Assembly: GCA_965197415.1 (NCBI GenBank)
Contig: OZ240207.1
Location: 1,922,001 to 1,986,000 of the forward strand
Direction of reading: 5' to 3'
Origin: DAOUJI01 sp965197415
GTDB taxonomy: Bacteria > Chloroflexota > Dehalococcoidia > Lucifugimonadales > JAGWBF01
Length of the DNA: 64,000 bases
In this document: in pieces, positions 44,413 to 52,445 of the stretch
Layout: each line of letters opens with the position of its first letter
How positions within the stretch are numbered: position 1 is the stretch's first letter
Notes under the pieces: generated by a model
The model's database searches: none
Told to the model about the DNA's origin: nothing
What the model saw: the letters and a program-made list of their open reading frames with translations, nothing else
Position numbers and translations under genes: made by a program

Positions 44413-45405
44413 TTGACAGCCGCCGAGCTTTCAGTAGAGATAGCTCCGAAGCATCCGGTGGGTCTGCGCATTCCCAACCCGGTGATGATAGCGTCGGGGA
44501 CATTTGGATACGACGGATACGGAAGGGGCCTGGTTGACCAGGCCCCTTTGCCTTCCCACATGGACTTTCAACGCCTGGGCGCCGTCGTAGCGAAAACGGT
44601 GACCATGGAACCCAGGACAGGCAACCCGGAGCCCCGCTGGTGGCCCACGTCCTACCGGAGCGCCATGGAAGAGGGCGACACGGTCTTCCTCAACTCCGTC
44701 GGTCTTACCAACCCAGGCATACACGCCGCCCTTGAGGAGTTGGCGCCCGTCTGGGCCGGGTGGGATGTCCCGGTGATTTTTAGCCTGGCGGGAGAGTCCG
44801 TCCATGAGTTTGGAGTCATGACAGCCATGGCCGACGGCATCGCAGGCATTGCCGCCATAGAGTTGAACCTGTCCTGCCCCAACGTGGACAACGGCGCCCA
44901 CTTCTCCCATTCTGCCGAGTTGGCCGGGGCCACCGTAGCGAGGGTAAAAGACTCGACAGGCATGCCCGTGCTGGCCAAACTCAGCCCCAACGTGCCCGAC
45001 ATATCGCCCATTGCCGAGGCCGTGGCTGACGCCGGAGCCGACGCCGTCGTCCTGACCAACACCATTCCAGCGATGACAATAGACGTGGACACCCAGCAGC
45101 CCATTCTTGGCGGCGTCACCGGAGGGCTTTCCGGCCCAGCCCTACGCCCCGTCGCAGTGGCGTTGGTGTATCGAGCGTCCCAGGCTGTGGACATCCCCAT
45201 CATAGGGGTGGGCGGAATTTTCACCGCCCGCGACGCTCTGGAGTTCATCGTAGCAGGAGCCACAGCGGTCCAAGTCGGCAGCGCAAATCTGGCCGGGCTG
45301 CATCATCCGGTGTCCATTCTGGACGACCTAGAGTCCTACCTCGAAAATGGGGATATCGCCTGTATCGGACAACTTAAGGGAGCATCCCGACGCCCGCTGA
45401 CTTGA
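44413..45405 (+). CDS. pyrD: Dihydroorotate dehydrogenase, class 1B-type
   Basis: A 330-residue FMN TIM-barrel enzyme that oxidises dihydroorotate to orotate in pyrimidine synthesis. Seen: NPVMIASGTFGYDGYG at the N-terminus, VAKTVTMEPRTGNPEPRWW, the active-site loop IELNLSCPNVDNG with the catalytic Cys of class 1 enzymes, VLAKLSPNVPDI, VVLTNTIPAM, GGLSGPALRPVA and the phosphate loop IIGVGGIFTARDALEFIVAG. The class 1B electron-transfer subunit PyrK is not adjacent. The start is TTG at 44413, 17 bases after rpoC, so it is probably part of the rpoBC transcript, an unusual position for pyrD. No sign of truncation. Confidence 0.93.
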   Translation: MTAAELSVEIAPKHPVGLRIPNPVMIASGTFGYDGYGRGLVDQAPLPSHMDFQRLGAVVAKTVTMEPRTGNPEPRWWPTSYRSAMEEGDTVFLNSVGLTNPGIHAALEELAPVWAGWDVPVIFSLAGESVHEFGVMTAMADGIAGIAAIELNLSCPNVDNGAHFSHSAELAGATVARVKDSTGMPVLAKLSPNVPDISPIAEAVADAGADAVVLTNTIPAMTIDVDTQQPILGGVTGGLSGPALRPVAVALVYRASQAVDIPIIGVGGIFTARDALEFIVAGATAVQVGSANLAGLHHPVSILDDLESYLENGDIACIGQLKGASRRPLT

Positions 45406-45439
45406 ACCACCTCCATCAGAACGCCTTCGGACGTTCCGA

Positions 45440-45468
45440 TTGACGTAATATGACGAAACGGGTAGTAT
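45440..45468 (+). promoter_or_regulatory. Sigma70-like promoter of the second reductive-dehalogenase-like gene
   Basis: TTGACG (45440-45445), 17-base spacer, TAGTAT (45463-45468). It lies about 35 bases before the ATG at 45502. The first paralog at 4612 has a comparable TTGACA-N17 promoter. Confidence 0.6.
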
Positions 45469-45501
45469 GGGGGCATCGCGCGTCGCCGTAAGGAGGGAGC
45501 C

Positions 45502-46818
45502 ATGGCCCTGAAAGATATCAGCCATTACGTTACTCGACCGGGTAAGACCCTCGGAGACCCAGACATCCAAATCCCCATCTCCCAAGACTTGGCGACCGTT
45601 CCAGGGATTCCCCTCAGAGACGACGACCTCACCTGCTACGACCGGGAGTATCCCCTGGAATCGGTGAGCCTGACCGACAGCGCCGCTTTCGACTTCATGC
45701 GGCCTCGGAGAAAATACTTCTCCGAAGGCACGGAAAACCAGTCCAACTCCTACGACGAGTACATGAAGCCCTACGTGAAGTGGGTGAAAGACAGCGGCGA
45801 CACGGAACCCACGGGGACGCCCACTGGTGAAGACGTGACCGAGAAGATACGTCAGAAAGCGCGGGAACTTGGCTGCGTCGAGGTGGGTTTCACGGCCATG
45901 GACGAACGCTACGTCTACACCAGCAAACGGAAGGACATCAGGAAAGACCTGCCCCACGCCATATGCCTGTCCATAGAGCAGGACTATGAGATGACCAAAA
46001 TGACTCCCAGCGTGGCCACCATGTGGACCCACGACGACTGCTACGAGCGCCAAGCGCTCATCGCCCAGGAGATGACGGCCTTAATCCACGAGTTGGGTTA
46101 CAGCACTCAGGTGAACGGCCCGGCCATCAGCTACGGCCCGATGATTCCCCTGTTCGTGAACGCGGGACTGGGACAGCTAGGGGCCAACGGCATCCTCATG
46201 TCGCCCCACATCGGCCCGTGGACGCGGCTGCAGGTCATCATGACCGACGCCAACGTCACCTACACTGAACCAGTTGACTACGGCATTCACGCCTTTTGCC
46301 AGATATGCCAGGTATGCACCAACCGGTGCCCTGGACGAGCCATCGCGCGGGAGAAAGTCTGGTACCGGGGCACCCACAAGAACAAGATCTTCATGAGGCG
46401 CTGCATCCCCATGCTGTCCCGCTACCAGGCCTGCGGCGTGTGCATGAAGACCTGCCCAATCGGGGTATACGGCATGAAGCCGGTCATGGACCACTACGTG
46501 GAGACCGGCGAAGTGCTGGGCAAAGGGACCCACGACCTTGAGGGCTACACGCTGCCGGAGAAAGGCTACTTCGGGCCAGGCGAACTGCCCAGGTTCGACA
46601 ACGAGACTTTCGCCCTGCCCCGGGGCAGGTCGGAAGACTGGATGTTCATCGAGTTCAGGGACCAGCTTCAGGTGGCAAAAGAGGACGGCATTGAGGACAC
46701 CTCAGCCCTCTGGGAGGACTTCCAACAGAAGATCGAGAAGACCTTCAACAGGGAGTTCAAGTCGGACATGGCAATGGACATGCCTATGGAAGACGAGTCC
46801 GGCGGAGAACTGAACTAG
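45502..46818 (+). CDS. Reductive-dehalogenase-like bis-[4Fe-4S] protein (copy 2)
   Basis: A 438-residue paralog of the protein at 4612-5904 with the same order of parts: N-terminal segment around ISHYVTRPGKTLGDPDIQIP, the tract DREYPLESVSLTDSAAFDF, the core block MIPLFVNAGLGQLGANGILM then SPHIGPWTRLQVIMT, and two clusters, CQICQVCTNRCPG and CGVCMKTCPIG. Sequence identity to copy 1 is high in the cluster half and lower in the N-terminal third. No signal peptide and no RdhB neighbour. The ATG at 45502 follows AAGGAGGGAGCC. It faces the CoA-transferase/thiolase operon across a shared terminator. Whether it binds a corrinoid is not shown by the sequence. Confidence 0.8.
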   Translation: MALKDISHYVTRPGKTLGDPDIQIPISQDLATVPGIPLRDDDLTCYDREYPLESVSLTDSAAFDFMRPRRKYFSEGTENQSNSYDEYMKPYVKWVKDSGDTEPTGTPTGEDVTEKIRQKARELGCVEVGFTAMDERYVYTSKRKDIRKDLPHAICLSIEQDYEMTKMTPSVATMWTHDDCYERQALIAQEMTALIHELGYSTQVNGPAISYGPMIPLFVNAGLGQLGANGILMSPHIGPWTRLQVIMTDANVTYTEPVDYGIHAFCQICQVCTNRCPGRAIAREKVWYRGTHKNKIFMRRCIPMLSRYQACGVCMKTCPIGVYGMKPVMDHYVETGEVLGKGTHDLEGYTLPEKGYFGPGELPRFDNETFALPRGRSEDWMFIEFRDQLQVAKEDGIEDTSALWEDFQQKIEKTFNREFKSDMAMDMPMEDESGGELN

Positions 46819-46846
46819 CCAAACCTACGAGCCGCCAAGAATCAAC

Positions 46847-46882
46847 AAAAGGCCCCGCCGAGCTTCTTCGGCGGGGCCTTTT
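46847..46882. terminator. Bidirectional rho-independent terminator
   Basis: AAAAGGCCCCGCCG-AGCTTCTT-CGGCGGGGCCTTTT is a 10-bp GC-rich stem with A and T tracts on both sides. It lies between the convergent reductive-dehalogenase-like gene and thiolase-like gene and can end both transcripts. Confidence 0.88.
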
Positions 46883-46901
46883 GTATTCGTTTCCCGGACG
46901 C

Positions 46902-48095
46902 TTAGTGCAATGATGGGTGGGGACTGAATATGAAGCAGTAATGGTAGTCCAGAGTCCCTCCGTTGCCGATGGACATCACCACATCGTGCTTCTCGACCTG
47001 TCGCTCGCCTCCGCTGCCTCGCGCCTGGACTATGCCCTCGGAAATGGGGGAGGCGGCCCAGAGATAGTGGCCGGAGATCAGCCCGCCCCAGGTGTTGGTG
47101 GGGAGGGCGCCGCCGGGCTCCAGTTTGCCGTCGGCCACGAAGGGTCCGCCTTCACCTTTGGCGCAGAACCCGTAGTCCTCAAGGGTCACTATGGCGGTGT
47201 AGGTATAGTTGTCGTACAGCTCGCATACGTCAACGTCCTGGGCGGTGATTCCCGCCATGGGGAAGGCCATCTCCCTCGCTATCTGGGCTCCTGTGTTCAC
47301 CTCGTTTTCATATCCGCTGCGCCTGGGGTTCCCAGGAAACCCTTCTCCCATTCCAACAACGTAGGCCGGCGGCTGCTTCAGGTCCCGGGCGCGCTCCTCG
47401 GTGGTCACGATGATGGCGATGGCCCCATTGTTCACCATGCAGCAATCGAACAGATGGAACGGTTCACAGACCCAACGGGAGTTGTGGTAGTCCTCCAGAG
47501 TTATAGGGTCGCGGTACACGGCCACCGGGTTCATCGCCGCCCACTTGCGGTTGGACACGGCCACGGCCCCAAAATGGTCGTTGGTGGTGCCGTAAAGGGC
47601 CATGTGGCGTCGGGCAGCCAGTGAGTACCTGCCATTGGCTCCGTAGAGGCCATAGGCGGCGTTCAAACCAGCAAAGCCCTCCATCGAGCGAACACGCGCA
47701 TACGTAGCGGCGCCTGTGCCAGCCGGGCGCTCGGGTCCAAGGGGAGCGTCGGCGAATACGTAGCATACTGTGTCGACCATGCGCGTTTGTATGGCCCGGA
47801 TGGCCATAAACATATTCAGGCCCGGCGGGGAGTTGCTGTATACCGGGGGGTGGTTCAGAAGTCGTAGATTGCGCAACCCCAGCGCGACATGGGGGGATTC
47901 CACCCAAGAGGGGTCGGGCCGCATTCCTGGGTGGGTCACCAGCCCGTCCAAGTCATCCTTGGTGAGGCCGGCGTCGTCGAGGGCCATCTGCACAGCCTCT
48001 GCCGCCAAAGCCGTGGAGGACTTGACGTACCTGCGAGTCATCTGTGTTATCCCATGCCCCACGACGGCGGTCCTGCGTATGCTGCCCGTTGTCAT
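46902..48095 (-). CDS. Thiolase-fold protein without catalytic cysteine (copy 1)
   Basis: A 397-residue thiolase-like protein of the SCP2/lipid-transfer type (AVVGHGITQMTRRYVKSSTA at the start, VNNGAIAIIVTTEERARD, VDVCELYDNYTYTAIVTLED, and GGLISGHYLWAASPISEGIV). In true thiolases the nucleophilic Cys sits in a C-S-G motif near residue 90; here that place reads SNSPPGLNMFMAIRAIQ, and the C-terminal C-x-G is replaced by GNGGTLDYHY. So it cannot act as a standard thiolase alone. Similar proteins pair with DUF35 OB-fold subunits in other organisms, but none is encoded nearby. It is the last gene of the minus-strand operon with its paralog and the CoA-transferase. Confidence 0.82.
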   Translation of the reverse strand: MTTGSIRRTAVVGHGITQMTRRYVKSSTALAAEAVQMALDDAGLTKDDLDGLVTHPGMRPDPSWVESPHVALGLRNLRLLNHPPVYSNSPPGLNMFMAIRAIQTRMVDTVCYVFADAPLGPERPAGTGAATYARVRSMEGFAGLNAAYGLYGANGRYSLAARRHMALYGTTNDHFGAVAVSNRKWAAMNPVAVYRDPITLEDYHNSRWVCEPFHLFDCCMVNNGAIAIIVTTEERARDLKQPPAYVVGMGEGFPGNPRRSGYENEVNTGAQIAREMAFPMAGITAQDVDVCELYDNYTYTAIVTLEDYGFCAKGEGGPFVADGKLEPGGALPTNTWGGLISGHYLWAASPISEGIVQARGSGGERQVEKHDVVMSIGNGGTLDYHYCFIFSPHPSLH

Positions 48096-48144
48096 TGTTT
48101 TCCTCCTTGTCGAACTCGCCTATATGACAGTTGGACCATAGAGT

Positions 48145-49335
48145 TTAGTGAAGTGAGGGGTGGGGGCTGAATATGAAGCAGTAGTGGTAGTCCAGGGTGC
48201 CTCCCTGGGCTATGGACATCACTACGTCGTGCTTCTCTACCTGACGCTCCCCGCCCGTTCCCCTAGCCTGTACGATGCCCTCGGAGATGGGTGACGCTCC
48301 CCACATATAGTGGCCGGAGCTAAGGCCGCCGTAGGTGTTGGAGGGCAGGGAGCCACCCGGCTCCATCTTGCCGTCGGACACGAACGCTCCGCCTTCACCC
48401 TTGGCACAGAAACCGTAGTCCTCCAGCGTCACGATGCATGTGTAGGTGTAGTTGTCATACAACTCGCAAATGTCGATGTCCTGGGCTGTAATCCCCGCCA
48501 TGGGAAAGGCCGTCTTCCCGGCAATCACGGCGCCCGTGTTCACTTCGTTTTCGTACCCACGGCGGCGGGGGTTGCCGGGGAACCCTTCGCCCATCCCCAC
48601 CACATAGGCTGGCGGTTGTTTCAGGTTCCGAGCCCGCTCCTCAGTGGTCACTATGATGGCGATCGCGCCGTTGTTGACCATGCAGCAGTCGAACAGGTGG
48701 AAGGGGTCCACCACCCAGCGGGAGTTGTGGTAGTCCTCCAAAGTGATGTGGTCGCGGTACACCGCCTGAGGGTTCAGGGCAGCCCACTTCCGGTTGGACA
48801 CGGCAATGGCGCCGAACTGGTCGCTGGTGGTGCCGTAGAGGACCATGTGACGGCGAGCGGCCAACGCGTAGCTTGTGTTGGCGCCGAAGAAGCCGTAGGC
48901 GGCGGGAAGTCCGGCAAGCCCCACCGTACCGCGAATGCGTCCATAGGTGGCTGCTCCGGTCCCAGCGGGGCCTTGCGGCACCAGGGGCGCGTCGGCAAAG
49001 AGATAGCACACGGTTTCGGCCATGCCCGTCTGCACGGCACGGATGGCCAGGAACATATTCTGTCCCGGCGGCACCGCCGGGTAGGGCCAGTTGCTGAACA
49101 AGCGCAGATTGCGGAGGCCCAGCGAGACGTGGGGTTCCGTCCATCCGGCGTCGGGACGCATTCCAGGGTGGGTGGTCAGCCCGTCGATGTCATCCTTGGT
49201 CAGTCCGGCGTCGTCCAGGGCAAGTTGGAGCGCCTCGGCCGCCAAAGCCGTCGCGGGCTTGACGTACCTGCGGGTCATCTGTGTTACTCCCAGGCCCGCA
49301 ACAGCAGCCCTGCGCAACGTCCTATCTGTCGCCAT
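48145..49335 (-). CDS. Thiolase-fold protein without catalytic cysteine (copy 2)
   Basis: A 396-residue tandem paralog of the 46902-48095 protein, most of the sequence identical, including YRD-x-ITLEDYHNSRW, FHLFDCCMVNNGAIAIIVTT and the shared C-terminus DYHYCFIFSPHPSLH. The same catalytic positions are lost (YPAVPPGQNMFLAIRAVQ at the nucleophile loop). The two genes are separated by 49 bases, indicating a recent tandem duplication. A heteromeric complex of both copies is conceivable. Start ATG at 49335 with AGAGGTGAATA upstream. Genes in the operon suggest metabolism of a CoA-activated compound. Confidence 0.82.
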   Translation of the reverse strand: MATDRTLRRAAVAGLGVTQMTRRYVKPATALAAEALQLALDDAGLTKDDIDGLTTHPGMRPDAGWTEPHVSLGLRNLRLFSNWPYPAVPPGQNMFLAIRAVQTGMAETVCYLFADAPLVPQGPAGTGAATYGRIRGTVGLAGLPAAYGFFGANTSYALAARRHMVLYGTTSDQFGAIAVSNRKWAALNPQAVYRDHITLEDYHNSRWVVDPFHLFDCCMVNNGAIAIIVTTEERARNLKQPPAYVVGMGEGFPGNPRRRGYENEVNTGAVIAGKTAFPMAGITAQDIDICELYDNYTYTCIVTLEDYGFCAKGEGGAFVSDGKMEPGGSLPSNTYGGLSSGHYMWGASPISEGIVQARGTGGERQVEKHDVVMSIAQGGTLDYHYCFIFSPHPSLH

Positions 49336-49456
49336 TATTCACCTCTCGTATAAGTTGCCCACAAAGACACATGACAGGCGGCCGGCACTTGTGCTCATTC
49401 CGGCCGCCGTGTCAGCGATGCCGCCGAACCTGATAGTTAAAGACCCGGGTCGGAAG

Positions 49457-52114
49457 CTATATCACTCCGGACTCGGTGAGGACCATCAGCTGTTCCTTGC
49501 TGAAGCCCAACTCGCCGCAAAGGATTTCTTCGTTGTGTTCTCCTATGAGGGGCGCCCGGCGGGATATGCGCCAAGGCGACCCGTTGTAGATGGCGCCGCC
49601 GCCAGGGTAAGTGAAGGTCCGCCCCAGTTCGGGATGCTCCACATCTATGTAGAAGTTGCGGGCACGGAGATGATCGTCATCTATCATCTCATCCCAGGAC
49701 CGTATGTAAGCCCAGGGCAGGCCCATTTTGGCGGCGCCGTGCCACAGGTCGTTAGGGCGCATCGCCTTGAAGAAGTCTGCCAGAATCTCGTAAATGCGCT
49801 CCCGGTTCTCGGCGATCAGGTCTGGTGTGTTGTATTCGGCCAGTTCCCGGGCCATGCCGTATTCGTCCATCCACTTGGCCACCTGCTCGATTTTCGCGGG
49901 AAGGAGCATGGGGGTGCTCCAAGCCGTGGTGGCAAAGTGGCCCTCGAATTTGGTGGGCATTTCTTTGCCGCTGACGTATTCGGTGTCAATTTCCCTGGCG
50001 GAGCCGTGGCGACCTGTGTGCCGGAAAATCTTCGTCTGGTTGAAGATGTAGTTGGGTACGGCGTTCTCAGTGGTCAAGGCCAACGCTTCGTGAATGGACG
50101 AGTCGATGTACTGGCCTTCGCCGGTGGCGTCCCGGGTTATCAGGGCCGACACGATGGCCATGTAGGCATAGTGGGACCCGCAGTGCCAGGCCTGCCCGCC
50201 TCCTACAGCGATCGGCGGCCGTTCCGGGTCATCCACTGCGTCATAGCCGCACTCCGCCATCTGCCCACCCGCCGCCAGGAGCGCCAGGTCACTGACCTTG
50301 TAGTCCTTCCACGGTCCAGTCTGCCCGAAGGGGGTGATGGAGCACACGATGAGCCTCTTGTTGTCTTTGGACAGCTCGTCGTAGCCCAGTCCCTGCGACT
50401 CCATCCAGCCCGGCGGGCAGGTCTCTATCACCAGGTCCGCGTTTGCAGCCAGACCCTTGAATACTTGCTTGCCGGCGTCGGTGGCGATGTCAAGTGTGAT
50501 CCCTCGCTTGGAGGTGTTGTAGTGCCAGAAGTATAGGCTGCGCTCGCGGTTTGGCACGTCATTCAGGAAAGGACCCATGGTCCGGGTCTCGTCGCCGCCG
50601 GGGGGCTCGATTTTGATGACGTCCGCCCCTAAGTCGGCCAGCAGCTTGCCGCACCAATGGCCCTGCTCGTCGGCCAACTCCAACACACGCAATCCAGCGA
50701 AGGGCCCGGCGCCGGGCTGGCCGTTCTGCTGAGTGGGAGCGGGAGACTTAGCTGCACTGGCGCCGTTGGCGCCGGTCCCGTTGGACGGCGCCGTCAGCGA
50801 CTCCTGGATGTGGGGGAAACGGGGGAACTCCTGGGGCCAGAACGTGCCGTCGTCAAAGCCCTCCACGACTTCATTGCGGCTCAGGCCCAGAACCCGCTCC
50901 ATCACTTCTACGGTGTGCTCACCAATCTGGGGCGCCGATTTTTTGACGCCCACATCCGACTTTGACATGACAAAGGGCATGTTTTGGAGCTTTTTGCGGC
51001 CCACCACCGGGTGGTCCCTCTCCACGAACATCCCTCGCGCCTGAAGTTGCGGGTCCTTGTCGACCTTGTCATCTGCGCTCTGCACCGGCATTGCCCGCAC
51101 ACCCGCCGCCTGGCACTTCTCCATTATCTCGTACTTGTCCTGGGTCAACGTCCACTCCAGGATGCCCTGGTCAAGTTCTTCCTGGTTCTCGATGCGGGCC
51201 ATTGTAGTAGCGAACTTGGGATCGGTAGCCCATGCAGGGCTTCCCATGACCTTCACCAGCGCCCGCCATTCCTCGTCGGTGTGACAAACGATGGCGCACC
51301 AGTCATTGTGGTCATCTCCCTTGGTCTGGTACCCGTTATGGGGAGCCACCACTGGCCCACGGTAGTTGGGCGCTAGGGGAGCGCCTGGCCAGATTGCCCG
51401 GTTGCCGGGCGGGAAGCCAGGCCGACGCGCCGGACGCTCGTTGATGCTGCGGTCCAGGAACGCGGCTCCTGTCTGGGTGGCGCCGATCATCATCTGTGCC
51501 ATGTCGACGTGCTGCCCCTGGCCCGTCTTGTTGCGATGGTGCAGGGCTGTCAACACGCTGTTGGCCGCGTAGATGCCCGCTGTGTCGTCCATGTAGGAGT
51601 AGCCGAACCCGGCGGGAATCATGCCGGGCTTGCCCACCAGGTACGTCAAGCCGGAGAGAGACTGGGTGGACTGGCCCACCAGCATGTAGTCCCTTTGCGG
51701 GCCCGTGTGGCCGAATCCACCCATAGAGACGTAGACAATGCCAGGGTTGATTTCCCGCATCTCCTCATAGCCCAAGCCCCATCGCGTCATCACCGTGGCT
51801 GTAAAGTTCTCCACCACCACGTCGGAGGCTTCGATGAGCCGCTTTACCAGCGGGAAGCCCTTCTCGCTGCGTACGTTGAGAGTGATGCTCAGCTTGCCCG
51901 CGTTCCCGTCCACGTTGGAGGCGCTGACGTTGGGATCGACAATCGGCCTGCCGTCGGCTCCGGGCGCGACGCCCCGCTGCCCCGGGTTGAAGGTCCACTG
52001 TACTTTCAGTACCTCGGCGCCCAGGGTCGCCAGCCACCTGGTGCCCCAGGGGCCGGACCTCAGCCAGGTGAAGTCCAATACTCTGATTCCGTCTAAGGAA
52101 GCTGGTAAACTCAC
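49457..52114 (-). CDS. Fused double CaiB/BaiF-type CoA-transferase
   Basis: An 885-residue protein with two family III CoA-transferase domains in one chain. Domain 1 (about residues 1-400) starts LDGIRVLDFTWLRSGPWGTR and has GFGHTGPQRDY, YSYMDDTAGIYAANSVLTAL with the catalytic Asp, and GQGQHVDMAQ. A Pro/Ala/Gly linker around residue 440 leads to domain 2, starting FAGLRVLELADEQGHWCGKL, with PFGQTGPWKDYK and GEGQYIDSSIHEAL, but the Asp position reads GQAWHCGSHYAYM, so the acid is absent. Family III enzymes move CoA between acids through a formyl-CoA or succinyl-CoA type mechanism; a single-chain pair with one active centre is plausible. I chose GTG at 52114, behind GAGAGGTGG, over the start at 52150. 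Its promoter is at 52183-52211. Confidence 0.88.
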   Translation of the reverse strand: MSLPASLDGIRVLDFTWLRSGPWGTRWLATLGAEVLKVQWTFNPGQRGVAPGADGRPIVDPNVSASNVDGNAGKLSITLNVRSEKGFPLVKRLIEASDVVVENFTATVMTRWGLGYEEMREINPGIVYVSMGGFGHTGPQRDYMLVGQSTQSLSGLTYLVGKPGMIPAGFGYSYMDDTAGIYAANSVLTALHHRNKTGQGQHVDMAQMMIGATQTGAAFLDRSINERPARRPGFPPGNRAIWPGAPLAPNYRGPVVAPHNGYQTKGDDHNDWCAIVCHTDEEWRALVKVMGSPAWATDPKFATTMARIENQEELDQGILEWTLTQDKYEIMEKCQAAGVRAMPVQSADDKVDKDPQLQARGMFVERDHPVVGRKKLQNMPFVMSKSDVGVKKSAPQIGEHTVEVMERVLGLSRNEVVEGFDDGTFWPQEFPRFPHIQESLTAPSNGTGANGASAAKSPAPTQQNGQPGAGPFAGLRVLELADEQGHWCGKLLADLGADVIKIEPPGGDETRTMGPFLNDVPNRERSLYFWHYNTSKRGITLDIATDAGKQVFKGLAANADLVIETCPPGWMESQGLGYDELSKDNKRLIVCSITPFGQTGPWKDYKVSDLALLAAGGQMAECGYDAVDDPERPPIAVGGGQAWHCGSHYAYMAIVSALITRDATGEGQYIDSSIHEALALTTENAVPNYIFNQTKIFRHTGRHGSAREIDTEYVSGKEMPTKFEGHFATTAWSTPMLLPAKIEQVAKWMDEYGMARELAEYNTPDLIAENRERIYEILADFFKAMRPNDLWHGAAKMGLPWAYIRSWDEMIDDDHLRARNFYIDVEHPELGRTFTYPGGGAIYNGSPWRISRRAPLIGEHNEEILCGELGFSKEQLMVLTESGVI

Positions 52115-52182
52115 AAGACCACCTCTCGAAGGGAAAACGACGAACGTCACACAGCACGCACGCCTCTCCCTAGGCTGCGGTG

Positions 52183-52211
52183 ATTATAGGTTGGCTCCGA
52201 ATAGGGGTCAA
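52183..52211 (-). promoter_or_regulatory. Sigma70-like promoter of the CoA-transferase/thiolase operon
   Basis: On the minus strand TTGACC (52211-52206), 17-base spacer, TATAAT (52188-52183). It lies about 70 bases before the GTG start at 52114. Confidence 0.7.
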
Positions 52212-52445
52212 GGACTCCCCACGGCGCGGTGCTTGCCGCCGTGGCTGCGGCGTCTGCCTAGACTCTGGGAGTCTCTGTCGAACCCACAGAAAGAGCCAAG
52301 ACACTTGCGGACTGCCTAACCTAACCCGCTTCCTCTTCCCGCTCCTGGGCGCCCTCACACGGACGCATTTCGCCCCTCTCCAGAATGAACGGAGAGGGGC
52401 GCTTCGCGTTGTCTGAACGACCACGAGACTATGGGCCTGGGCCCG
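52212..52445. other. Intergenic region with a hairpin
   Basis: No gene is seen. A perfect-looking stem, CGCCCCTCTCC-AGAATGAAC-GGAGAGGGGCG (52370-52400), lies downstream of the lipoprotein gene on the minus strand and probably marks its transcript end, although no long T-run follows. Confidence 0.45.
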
